DNA of 64,000 nt from positions 1 to 64,000 of the forward strand of contig NZ_FRAH01000003.1 in assembly GCF_900142265.1 (NCBI RefSeq), in the 5' to 3' direction. A program made the translations under genes and the position numbers. The notes below the pieces were generated by a model. The model searched no databases. It was not told the DNA's origin and saw only the letters and a list, made by a program, of their open reading frames with translations. Source of the stretch: Anaerotignum lactatifermentans DSM 14214 (GTDB taxonomy: Bacteria; Bacillota; Clostridia; Lachnospirales; Anaerotignaceae). Each line of letters starts with the position of its first letter. Positions within the stretch are counted from its first letter, which is position 1. Shown one piece after another: positions 41,871 to 49,379 of the stretch.

Positions 41871-42902
41871 TTACTCTTGTGGCAGGAACACCGAAAAGGT
41901 GGAACCTTTTCCAACTTCGGAAGTCATCAGAATATACCCGCCCTGCATGGTGATGATCTCACGGGCCAGATACAAGCCAATGCCGATGCCATCCACCTCA
42001 TGCACCGCTTCTTCCCGGTAAAACCGCTTGAAGATCGTGGCCTGTTCCTGTTCCGGGATGCCCCGGCCTGTGTCGGTCACATCAATTTTCCAGTACATTT
42101 CCCAATTCTGAACGGACACATGGATGCTGCCGCCAGCAGGCGTGTACTTCACCGCATTGTCCAGCAGATTGAACAGAGCCTCGGAAGTCCAGCGGCTGTC
42201 ATGGGAAATGGTCAGTCCTTCCGGGCAATCTACGGTCAGTTCAATGTTCTTCTTCTCCATCGGAGCCAGAATCCCGTTGATGGCGTTCACCAGCGTTTCC
42301 TCAATTAAAGCATCCTTTTTCTCCAGTGTAATCACACCGGCCTCCAGCCGGGAAGTTTTCACCATTGCCTGAATCAGAAAGTCCAGCTTGTCAAGCTGGC
42401 TGCCGGTTGCCTGCAAAAACTCCCGCCGCTGTTCCTCCGAGATCGGACGGGTCAACATGGTTTCATTGAGCATTTTCAGATTGGCAATGGGGGTCTTGGT
42501 CTGGTGGGAAATGTCCGACAGCAGAGATTGGAGATCGGCCTTTTCCTTTGCGACCGTGTTCCGGTCTTTCTGCATGATGTTGTAGAGCCGTTCCAGGCGG
42601 TGGCTGATCCTCGCCAGCAGCGTTTCCGCTTCATAGTCCATTTCCGGCCGTGCGGCGCTGTCCATCATGTCGTCCAGCGTCCGGCACAGGCTGTCGGTGA
42701 ACAGGGTCAGTTTCTTTTGAAAGTAGTGCAGGAAGATCCCGCCCCATACCAGAAACACAGCGGTCAGCAGCCCGCCGTACAAAACCACCCGCAGGTTTTT
42801 CGTAACCAGAAACAAGCCCAGCAGCACCAGGAAAGAGGTGGCCAGCAGGCCAACCGTAATGAGCCGCAGAAACTTTTTGACAGATAAATTTTCCAGCTTC
42901 AT
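41871..42902 (-). CDS. Sensor histidine kinase with intramembrane sensor
   Basis: A 343-residue kinase. Two membrane helices (about residues 12-34 and 38-60) are joined by a very short loop, so there is no extracellular sensor domain. The kinase core has the phospho-accepting H133 in SDISHQTKTPIANL, the N-box NLLDNAVKYTPAGGSI and the G-box DTGRGIPEQEQ, then GIGIGLYLARE. This layout is that of BceS/GraS-type kinases that sense peptides through a partner transporter. Its start overlaps the response regulator by four bases. Confidence 0.92.
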   Translation of the reverse strand: MKLENLSVKKFLRLITVGLLATSFLVLLGLFLVTKNLRVVLYGGLLTAVFLVWGGIFLHYFQKKLTLFTDSLCRTLDDMMDSAARPEMDYEAETLLARISHRLERLYNIMQKDRNTVAKEKADLQSLLSDISHQTKTPIANLKMLNETMLTRPISEEQRREFLQATGSQLDKLDFLIQAMVKTSRLEAGVITLEKKDALIEETLVNAINGILAPMEKKNIELTVDCPEGLTISHDSRWTSEALFNLLDNAVKYTPAGGSIHVSVQNWEMYWKIDVTDTGRGIPEQEQATIFKRFYREEAVHEVDGIGIGLYLAREIITMQGGYILMTSEVGKGSTFSVFLPQE

Positions 42903-43588
42903 GCCTGCTCACCGCCGATCCACTGATAGCCCATGCCATAGGCTGTCTTGATATACTTATGTTCGTCTGTTTCGATTTTTTTGCGGATACGGCTAATGAT
43001 GGTGGTCAGGGTATGCTCGTCCACAAAATCTCCGTCAATGTCCCACAGCTTCTCTAAAATCTGCCGCTTGGTCAGGATAATCCGGGGGTTCTTCACGAAC
43101 AGGAACAGGGTGCGGTATTCCTTTGGAGTGAAGTCCAGCGGCTCTCCGGCAAGGGACGCCCGCTGCTCGGAAAAGTCGATTTTCAGAAAGCCATCGTCAA
43201 ACAGATCGTGCCGGGGCGTGCGTAGTTCCAGATTGGCAAAGACCGCCGCCACCTTCCTGCACAGCACTGTCACCGAAAAAGGCTTCGTCACATAGTCCGC
43301 GCCGCCTGCTTCATAGCCTTTGAGCATATCGCTTTCCTTGTCGTTGGCAGTGATGAAAATAATGTAGGTGTGCTGGCCTCGCTCCCGGATTTCTTCGCAA
43401 AGGTCAAGACCGCTGCCATCCGGCAGATTGATGTCCAGGAGCGCAACATCAAACTCGGTTTCCTTCAAATGGGAAACAGCGTCCTTGTGGTTATAGGCCG
43501 CTGTGATTTCATATCCATCAGACGCCAGATTGTATCCCAGCGTCCGGTTCAGGAGAATGTCGTCCTCCACGATCAGTATCTTTCTCAT
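42899..43588 (-). CDS. OmpR-family response regulator
   Basis: A 229-residue regulator with receiver domain (MRKILIVEDDILLNRTLG, phospho-acceptor D52 in ALLDINLPDG, K in YVTKPF) and a C-terminal winged helix (KEYRTLFLFVKNPRIILTKR, then TLTTIISRIRKK). GAGGAAG before the ATG at 43588 decides the start. It is first in an operon with the kinase and is preceded by promoter box E. The repeated boxes A-E, direct repeats with 11-base spacing, are what an OmpR-type dimer would bind. Confidence 0.93.
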   Translation of the reverse strand: MRKILIVEDDILLNRTLGYNLASDGYEITAAYNHKDAVSHLKETEFDVALLDINLPDGSGLDLCEEIRERGQHTYIIFITANDKESDMLKGYEAGGADYVTKPFSVTVLCRKVAAVFANLELRTPRHDLFDDGFLKIDFSEQRASLAGEPLDFTPKEYRTLFLFVKNPRIILTKRQILEKLWDIDGDFVDEHTLTTIISRIRKKIETDEHKYIKTAYGMGYQWIGGEQA

Positions 43589-43624
43589 GCGTTCACTTCC
43601 TCTCTTTTTCGTCTGTATCACTTA

Positions 43625-43657
43625 TCTTAAAACTGAAATGTTGCAGAAATGTCCTAA
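43625..43657 (-). promoter_or_regulatory. Response-regulator-type promoter box, copy E
   Basis: On the minus strand TTAGGACATTTCTGCA, then ACATTTCAGTTT and TAAGAT. The two ACATTTC repeats are identical, 11 bases apart. It lies 37 bases before the response regulator gene, which suggests autoactivation. Confidence 0.65.
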
Positions 43658-43852
43658 GAATCAAAAAAGTTTTTCATTTTCTCCTCATATTAAGATACTT
43701 ACCACTTTATCATACCTTATTCTTTTGCCTGCAACAAGTATATAAAGCTGTCTCCCTATCAAAAATCGGCATAATCATACCTATTTACCGGCAATATAAG
43801 GTTATTCCTTAAATGAATCCGGAACGATACAATATTATTGAGGTGAATGATA

Positions 43853-44209
43853 ATGCCGATTGATGAATTAACCATATTGGGGGATATGCTTCGAGCTGCA
43901 CGAAAAGAAAAAAATTTCACACAGCAGCAACTGGCAGATGAATCGCATATTTCAATTAAAGAAATTGCCGATATTGAGAAAGGCAGAAGAAATCCATCCT
44001 ACCTGATTATGAAAACATTAGCGAAGGTTCTGCACTTTTCTCTCGACTCTCTTATCAGGCCGGAGCTGACACCAGATGAAGCTGGGCAAAATGAGATGAA
44101 GCTGCTCTATCTGAACTGTCCGCCAGAGATGCGGGAAACCTTGTTGAGCCATACTCGTGGATTTGCGGAGGAACTAAAGGAAATTTCTAAGAAACTTGAA
44201 AAAGAATAG
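43853..44209 (+). CDS. XRE-family helix-turn-helix regulator
   Basis: A 118-residue regulator: HTH in residues 8-62 (LGDMLRAARKEKNFTQQQLA, then ISIKEIADIEKGRRNPS), then a helical tail with YLNCPPEMRETLLSHTRG. GAGGTG precedes the ATG at 43853 by seven bases; the ATG at 43847 is too close. It is the only rightward gene in this part of the element and is divergent from the two-component operon. It is probably an element-control repressor. A strong terminator follows. Confidence 0.85.
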   Translation: MPIDELTILGDMLRAARKEKNFTQQQLADESHISIKEIADIEKGRRNPSYLIMKTLAKVLHFSLDSLIRPELTPDEAGQNEMKLLYLNCPPEMRETLLSHTRGFAEELKEISKKLEKE

Positions 44210-44210
44210 G

Positions 44211-44252
44211 CCAGTGAGTGAAACTTGGAAGTTTCTCTCGCTGGCTGTTTTT
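44211..44252 (+). terminator. Terminator of the XRE gene
   Basis: CCAGTGAGTGAAAC and AGTTTCTCTCGCTGG arms start right after the stop codon and are followed by CTGTTTTTG. Confidence 0.8.
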
Positions 44253-44432
44253 GTATCAGCAAGAAAGTGGCAAGCAATGCCGGTGTTAATACACTCGGCC
44301 CGCAGAGGGAAAAATCCTGCCGTGATTTTCCCCTCCGCTTTGCTTGTTGAGGGCAGCGCCCCCAAACCCCTTTGAACACAGAAATTCATTCTGTGGCTGC
44401 GCGTTCTGCGAACGCTTTGGACCATGACCGGC

Positions 44433-45848
44433 TCACCGCTGGCCGTGGTCTTTTTCCTGTTCCTTTTTCTGTTCCTCGTCCATTTTCAGCAGCCGGTCCA
44501 CATTCGCTTTGGCCGTCAAAAGCTCCCGCATTTCTTCACGGGAACGCCGGTACTCGGCGTAGGTTTTCTTCTTTTCCTCCAGCAGTTTGGCATACTCAGC
44601 TTGCAAGTCCTTAACCTTGGGCAACTTCTTCACACCCATCTCGTCAAAGGCATTTTTGGCTGCCTGATGGAGCAGGATTTCCTGCTCATGTTCCTCGCGG
44701 AATTTCTTGGAGTAACCAGCTTTCCGGTAGGCTACATAGGTCTCGCGGGTCTTGGCATAGTTGATGATATGAGTTCGCAGGACGGCGATCTCCGCTATGC
44801 GTTTCTCCGCCGCCTTGATCTGCGCCGACAGTTCGTTGTGGTGGGCGGTAGCTGCCGCCGCTTTTTCTGCCAACTCCGCATAGTCCAGCAGCTGATGTTC
44901 GGTAAGAAAATTTACAGTCTGCGCCATCTGTTTCAGGTTAAAAACCTTGGCCCAGCGTGCATACCCAGAGCCTTTCCCAGCCTGTAATTTTGCCTGAATG
45001 TCCACCAGCAGATTGACCCTGGGCGGCTCCGGCTGCACGGTGGATTTTTTACGAGGTGTATGCTGTTTTTCTCCGGCCAGCACCGCACGGATTTCTGCTT
45101 CACTGTACCCGGCCCCCAGCTTGTCATCCATGCGGGCTACATTCTTCCAGCCGGGTGCTTTGAGCCGGATCGCTTTCCCGCGCCGGGATACTTCACAGCC
45201 CATTTCCGAAAGCAGCTTCAGCAGCGCATCAAAGTCCGCCGGTTTCTGCTCCAGCGCACGGTCAATCATCACCCGCAGCTGCTCCCGATGGGAGGGCTTG
45301 GCCTGATCGCCCAGCCATTTGTTGTAGCTTTTTCCGTGGGGTTTCGGGTCCTCCACAATGGACAATCCGTTCTCGATACAGATGGTATCGCTCAAGCGTC
45401 GGACGGCTCTGGTGCTGCCCCAAAAGTTGCGGAATTTTCGGTCACAATCCGTATTGACCGCCGACCAGATGATGTGATTATAGATGTGCGATTTGTCTAT
45501 GTGAGTGCAGACCACAAAGGCGTGATTGCCCTTGGTGAACCGCTTGGCAAATTCCACGCCCAGGCGGTTGGCTTCCTCCGGGGTAATCTCACCGGGTTTG
45601 AACGATTGGCGCACATGGTAAGCGATCACATCGTCCGCACCGCGCACCCGCCCGGTGGCGGCGATGTACTGCCGCTTTGCCAGCAGAAACTCTGCATCGG
45701 CGGTCCGGCTGTCACAGCCATAGCCGGTAATTAGTTTTCCGTTGTCGGTCTTTTGCGGATTTGCCACATAATCAATAATGTCGCTGATTGCCTGACTTTC
45801 GGTGCGGCCCTTGCCGATATGCAGCGGCATGATGCGTGTGGTTGCCAC
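44433..45848 (-). CDS. Conjugative relaxase, Tn1549/CTn type (MobP-like)
   Basis: Nicks element 2 at its own oriT and pilots the strand. The 471 residues have an N-terminal relaxase domain with IDYVANPQKT and the three-histidine motif THIDKSHIYNHIIWSAV (H116, H121, H125). VEDPKPHGKSYNKWLG-type segments and a long basic coiled-coil follow from about residue 300. The nucleophilic tyrosine is probably among Y27, Y43 and Y61. GTG start behind AAGGAGG. Between it and mobC lie four extra genes, two of them a separate cassette. Confidence 0.92.
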   Translation of the reverse strand: MATTRIMPLHIGKGRTESQAISDIIDYVANPQKTDNGKLITGYGCDSRTADAEFLLAKRQYIAATGRVRGADDVIAYHVRQSFKPGEITPEEANRLGVEFAKRFTKGNHAFVVCTHIDKSHIYNHIIWSAVNTDCDRKFRNFWGSTRAVRRLSDTICIENGLSIVEDPKPHGKSYNKWLGDQAKPSHREQLRVMIDRALEQKPADFDALLKLLSEMGCEVSRRGKAIRLKAPGWKNVARMDDKLGAGYSEAEIRAVLAGEKQHTPRKKSTVQPEPPRVNLLVDIQAKLQAGKGSGYARWAKVFNLKQMAQTVNFLTEHQLLDYAELAEKAAAATAHHNELSAQIKAAEKRIAEIAVLRTHIINYAKTRETYVAYRKAGYSKKFREEHEQEILLHQAAKNAFDEMGVKKLPKVKDLQAEYAKLLEEKKKTYAEYRRSREEMRELLTAKANVDRLLKMDEEQKKEQEKDHGQR

Positions 45849-45872
45849 AGAGGGAACCTCCTTTCCAAAAGA

Positions 45873-45899
45873 AAAGGACAGCTGTGTGAGCTGTCCTTT
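45873..45899 (-). terminator. Terminator of the DUF1016 cassette
   Basis: AAAGGACAGCT and AGCTGTCCTTT are perfect 11-base arms with a GTGTG loop; the minus strand continues TTCTTTTGG. It begins eight bases after the stop of the 139-residue gene and isolates the cassette from the relaxase gene. Confidence 0.85.
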
Positions 45900-45906
45900 G
45901 GTTAAT

Positions 45907-46326
45907 CTAAATTTTTGGCTGCTGTGCTTTTAAGACTGCAATCCGTTTGGTATCCACAAAATGAGTTGCATACCATTTCTCAATTTCCAGATTTCCGCTT
46001 TTGCTGAACCGCAGCGGAATCACCGGCTTATGTCCCTGCCCATTTTTCTTTTTTACACCCCACTGCTTGTAGTAACAGAAGGAGGGTTTTAAGCCAGTTT
46101 TCTGTGCGTACACCCGCATCTGGTGCATGATGAATGAGAGTTTGCGCAGATTGACAGTACATACCCGTTCCAGATAATCAACCCGCCCAAACCGCCAGTC
46201 CTCATATTTCTGTTTTGGTAAGACACCGACCTCCATCAGTACATCTACCGGAGTCGCATAACCACGGCGCTGGCATTGATGATAGACCGCTGAATGTACT
46301 TTTCCAATCAGTTCTTTTTCAGTCAT
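45907..46326 (-). CDS. Unknown protein coupled to a DUF1016 nuclease
   Basis: A 139-residue basic protein rich in aromatic residues. It starts MTEKELIGKVHSAVYHQCQ and includes PKQKYEDWRFGRVDYLERVC, then LRKLSFIMHQMRVYAQKTGL. The C-terminus has a KWYATHFVDTKRI segment. No family recognised; the basic, helical layout fits a DNA-binding or nuclease-partner role, but that is inference. Its ATG lies inside the end of the nuclease gene (8-base overlap), so it is translated with it. A strong terminator follows. Confidence 0.7.
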   Translation of the reverse strand: MTEKELIGKVHSAVYHQCQRRGYATPVDVLMEVGVLPKQKYEDWRFGRVDYLERVCTVNLRKLSFIMHQMRVYAQKTGLKPSFCYYKQWGVKKKNGQGHKPVIPLRFSKSGNLEIEKWYATHFVDTKRIAVLKAQQPKI

Positions 46327-47359
46327 GGCAGTTATCTTTCTTTTCGTGCCAGTTTTTCAAGACAGCCTCTACCTGAGCAATCAGCTGTTCCTTGTCCGGC
46401 ATATAGAGAACATACCGGGATGCGAAGATATTGTTGGACAGACCGCCCAAGGCATATTCCGCCGCGATGCTGTCTTTTTCCGTACAGAGGATAATACCGA
46501 TAGGCGGGTTATCGTCAGGGTCGTTGACTTCTGCCGCATAGTAGTTTAAGTACATATTGAGCTGACCGGCAGCCTCTGGTGTCAGTTTTTTCGTTTTCAG
46601 TTCAATCAGTACATAAGCACGGAGAATTTTGTTGTAAAATACCATGTCCACATAGTAGTGGGTATTGTTCAGGGTCACGCGCTGCTGGGTTCCAACAAAC
46701 ATGAAGCCCCGTCCAAGTTCCAAAAGAAACTTTTCAATCTGTACGACAAGAGCTTTTTCCAAATCGCTTTCCAATATGGGTTTGTTCTCCGGCACACCCA
46801 AAAACTCAAACACATAGGGATCACGGATGATGTCAGCTGGCTGATTGATTTCAATCCCTTTCTGCGCCAGAGAGAGGACCTTTTCTTTATTCACATCTCC
46901 GCTGGAAAGTAGCAGCCGTTCATACAGCGAGCTGTCAATCTGCCGTTTCAGCTCCCGAACTGACCAGCCCGAATTGATAGATTCTTTCTCGTAAAAGCTG
47001 CGTTTGTTCTCATCCGTAATACTCAAAAGTTCACAGTAATGAGACCAGGACAATTTGCCAGACACTGTCTGGCATTTTTCATAAGCAAGATAAAATGCCC
47101 GCATATTTTGCAAATTAGAACGAGAAAAACCTTTTCCAAATTCCCGTGTCAGCTCTTTGGAAAGTTCCCTTAATGTTTGTTTTCCATAATCTGCGCGAAT
47201 CTGATTTTGCTGTTCATACTCCACGATAATCCGGCCAATGTTCCAATAGGTTGTCAAAAGCTGCGTATTAACCTGTTGTGCAACATTTTTTCTGGCATTC
47301 TCCAGCAGCTCTCGGATTTCCAAAATCATGGAGTTGTTTGGCGTTAATTGATTTTCCAT
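46319..47359 (-). CDS. yhcG: PDDEXK nuclease, DUF1016 (YhcG) family
   Basis: A 346-residue protein with the DUF1016 N-terminal domain (residues about 10-150: LLTTYWNIGRIIVEYEQQ, then SNLQNMRAFYLAYEKC). The C-terminal PD-(D/E)XK nuclease fold has D238 (YYVDMVFYN), E253 and K255 (IELKTKKL) as the catalytic set. Full length and apparently intact. YhcG proteins are associated with restriction-modification loci and mobile DNA, but their role is poorly defined. AAGGAGGGCG precedes the ATG. It has its own promoter (47417-47445). Confidence 0.92.
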   Translation of the reverse strand: MENQLTPNNSMILEIRELLENARKNVAQQVNTQLLTTYWNIGRIIVEYEQQNQIRADYGKQTLRELSKELTREFGKGFSRSNLQNMRAFYLAYEKCQTVSGKLSWSHYCELLSITDENKRSFYEKESINSGWSVRELKRQIDSSLYERLLLSSGDVNKEKVLSLAQKGIEINQPADIIRDPYVFEFLGVPENKPILESDLEKALVVQIEKFLLELGRGFMFVGTQQRVTLNNTHYYVDMVFYNKILRAYVLIELKTKKLTPEAAGQLNMYLNYYAAEVNDPDDNPPIGIILCTEKDSIAAEYALGGLSNNIFASRYVLYMPDKEQLIAQVEAVLKNWHEKKDNCHD

Positions 47360-47416
47360 ACACGCCCTCCTTTATCTAAAACTATCCGCACTCGGCGGCA
47401 GAATATATTCTTATAT

Positions 47417-47445
47417 AGTATATCCTATTTTTTAGGGAAAGTAAA
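47417..47445 (-). promoter_or_regulatory. Promoter of the DUF1016 cassette
   Basis: On the minus strand TTTACT (47440-47445), a 17-base spacer and TATACT (47417-47422) lie about 58 bases before the nuclease start, in a markedly AT-rich stretch. Confidence 0.5.
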
Positions 47446-47464
47446 ATAACATCAGTGGCATATT

Positions 47465-47776
47465 TTATCCATAAACCAAATCCTGAATGGCAAACTTCAA
47501 GTCCTGTACCTTGCCCAGCAGCCAGATAGCAGCCATTGGCAGACCAAACGGACTGATAAGAAATGCCATCACCAGCAGGATAATGCCGTTTTGCAGGGAA
47601 CAGGTCAGCAGAACCGCCACGCCCAGCAGGGCGATTACCATGCTGATAAGCCCCAGCACCAGACCGGAGACATAGACGATCCCTACACAAATCCAAACGA
47701 ACAGGGTCAGCGCCAGAATCACCGGAGCCGCTAAAATTTTCAACAGCAGTTTCAGAATGAACCAGATCGCCCTCAT
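47465..47776 (-). CDS. CD1845-family membrane protein
   Basis: A 103-residue hydrophobic protein: FILKLLLKILAAPVILALTL, then VWICVGIVYVSGLVLGLISM and GIILLVMAFLISPFGLPMAA make three to four membrane segments. It matches the small 'CD1845' proteins of Clostridioides CTn elements, with unknown role in transfer. GGAGGAGGAAGAAAC decides the ATG at 47776. It overlaps the preceding gene by four bases. Confidence 0.8.
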   Translation of the reverse strand: MRAIWFILKLLLKILAAPVILALTLFVWICVGIVYVSGLVLGLISMVIALLGVAVLLTCSLQNGIILLVMAFLISPFGLPMAAIWLLGKVQDLKFAIQDLVYG

Positions 47777-48078
47777 GTTTCTTCCTCCTCCCATTGTTTC
47801 CGAAAGCTCTGGCAAAGAAGTTCCGCCTGCCTTTCATCTTCTTCCGTTACTTCCCGGCGGCCTTTGGTCCGCTTCATCACCTCGTAGCCGCTATAATCGG
47901 AAAGCAGCACTTCAAACAGCTCATCCGGTGTCCGGCTGAGAAGTCCGTCCACACAATAGCGGGAATCCCCATTCCATGTTACGCGGAGATACCCATTCCT
48001 GCAAGGGAGGACTTCTTCTTCCAGATCACAGTCCAGATAATCCCGAAATATCTCCAACACTTTTTCAAAGGTTTTCAT
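47773..48078 (-). CDS. Small conserved protein of CTn/Tn1549-like elements
   Basis: A 101-residue acidic soluble protein: MKTFEKVLEIFRDYLDCDLE, YLRVTWNGDSRYCVDGLL, a coiled C-terminus rich in glutamate. Function unknown; its constant place next to the CD1845-like gene in such elements suggests a role in transfer or its regulation. Coupled by ATGA to the membrane protein gene. Confidence 0.7.
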   Translation of the reverse strand: MKTFEKVLEIFRDYLDCDLEEEVLPCRNGYLRVTWNGDSRYCVDGLLSRTPDELFEVLLSDYSGYEVMKRTKGRREVTEEDERQAELLCQSFRKQWEEEET

Positions 48079-48169
48079 CTATTCTCAACTCCTTTGCGGC
48101 AATCTGTTTTCTATCCATATTATCCTGCCGGTACAGCCAAAAGGCAAGGATACGGGCAAAAGAAAAAAC

Positions 48170-48204
48170 GGAGGAAGGCGCGGCGAAAAGAACGCCGTTC
48201 CTCC
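48170..48204 (-). terminator. Terminator after mobC
   Basis: On the minus strand GGAGGAACGGCG and CGCCGCGCCTTCCTCC pair and are followed by GTTTTTTCTTTTG. It ends the long transfer operon that begins to the right of the window. Confidence 0.8.
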
Positions 48205-48230
48205 CTCCGCAGATGGGGTATTTGTCCCGG

Positions 48231-48575
48231 TTACGAAAGTTTGGAGAGCCGGGTCAGTATCTCCTTAACGCCGTCCCATAACTGTTCCTGCCGCTGGGAT
48301 ATATCCTCCAGGTCGGCATCATAAATCCGCCCAGTCTCATGTACCTTGCGTGTCAGCTGGTTTAAGTTGTTGCTGCTCCGGCTCAACAGGGATACCAGTT
48401 CTTTCAGTTCCGGCAAATCCAGCTGCACCACATAGCCGTCCACAGCCATTTTCCGCAGATAGGCGCTCAGGTTTTTTGTCCCAAACTGCGCCATTTTCTG
48501 TTGAATCAACTCCATTTCATCAGCGGATACCCAAAACAGAACCGGCACATCCCGCTTGCGCTTTTGGCTGCTCAT
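48231..48575 (-). CDS. mobC: Mobilization relaxosome protein MobC
   Basis: A 114-residue oriT-binding accessory protein that helps the relaxase open the nick site. It starts MSSQKRKRDVPVLFWVSADE and has the ribbon-helix-helix-like FGTKNLSAYLRKMAVDGYVV, then LVSLLSRSSNNLNQLTRKVH, the MobC hallmark. Its ATG overlaps the DUF3849 stop (ATGA). In related elements MobC lies directly before the relaxase gene; here 2.4 kb separate them. Confidence 0.9.
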   Translation of the reverse strand: MSSQKRKRDVPVLFWVSADEMELIQQKMAQFGTKNLSAYLRKMAVDGYVVQLDLPELKELVSLLSRSSNNLNQLTRKVHETGRIYDADLEDISQRQEQLWDGVKEILTRLSKLS

Positions 48576-49378
48576 CGCTCCGGCTCCCGTTTCTTCGGGG
48601 CGGCAGGCTTGCGGACAGGCGGTTCCTGTCTGAGTTTTTGCAGGACAGAGCTTTTCTGCTGTTCCTGCATAGTTTTTCTGGCCTGCCTGATAAACAGATC
48701 GGTCAGACCGGGATTGACCCCATCCACAACCAGATAGGCACAGTGGCGGGAAGCGCCGCTGTCCTCCGGCATGGGAATGGTTTTTGCCCAGGCTTTATTG
48801 TCCTGAGAGATACGCCCATCGTGGTTTTTATGCTGGATGGTGCTGGCAAGAATAAACTGTACCCGTTCCGTCCCGAACTTTTCCAGCACATCTTTGACCG
48901 CCGCCTCCGTATCCAGCCGGTTCTCTGCATAGTGAGCGCTGATGGCCTGTTCAATGGCTTCTTTGCAGGCGCTGTTTGCCTGATAAGAACGGTTATATTG
49001 TGCCATCTCTCCATGCTCGGACGCATAGGCGGCAGAATGGGGGTAGAGAGGGGCAGTCCGTAATTCTTCCTGCGCCCTGCACACATCATCCGCCCGGTTT
49101 TCAATGCTGTCCCGGATCACATCCATGTAGCCGGTCTCCAGCTTTTCAAAATAGCGGTACACATCTGCCAGCGGCGAGGGAGAATCCAAAAGCGCCTGGG
49201 CCTGTGCGTCGGTCAGTTCCAGCTGCTCCATCGCCATCACGATGTCCTCCCGGACCGTGTACTCATAGGTATGGTGCAGGATTTCCTCCGGGGGCTGGCT
49301 TTTCAGCCAGTCCCGGTAGTTGTCCTGTTCAGCGGTCATCTTTTCATAGAGAGCCGTATTCAGATCGTTGGTATTCAT
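48572..49378 (-). CDS. DUF3849 domain-containing protein
   Basis: A 268-residue soluble protein with DUF3849 in the middle (TAPLYPHSAAYASEHGEM, SACKEAIEQAISAHYAENR, VLEKFGTERVQFILASTIQ, DNKAWAKTIPMP). The tail is proline- and lysine-rich. Common in Tn1549-like transfer modules and of unknown role. GAGGAGG precedes the ATG, one base after the stop of the giant helicase gene. Confidence 0.85.
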   Translation of the reverse strand: MNTNDLNTALYEKMTAEQDNYRDWLKSQPPEEILHHTYEYTVREDIVMAMEQLELTDAQAQALLDSPSPLADVYRYFEKLETGYMDVIRDSIENRADDVCRAQEELRTAPLYPHSAAYASEHGEMAQYNRSYQANSACKEAIEQAISAHYAENRLDTEAAVKDVLEKFGTERVQFILASTIQHKNHDGRISQDNKAWAKTIPMPEDSGASRHCAYLVVDGVNPGLTDLFIRQARKTMQEQQKSSVLQKLRQEPPVRKPAAPKKREPER

Positions 49379-49379
49379 G

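Noticed and set aside
31096-43657. CRISPR array suggested by recurring 30-base repeats
   Set aside because: Copies are kilobases apart, each directly before a gene and followed by a -10-like box; no regular spacers and no cas genes.
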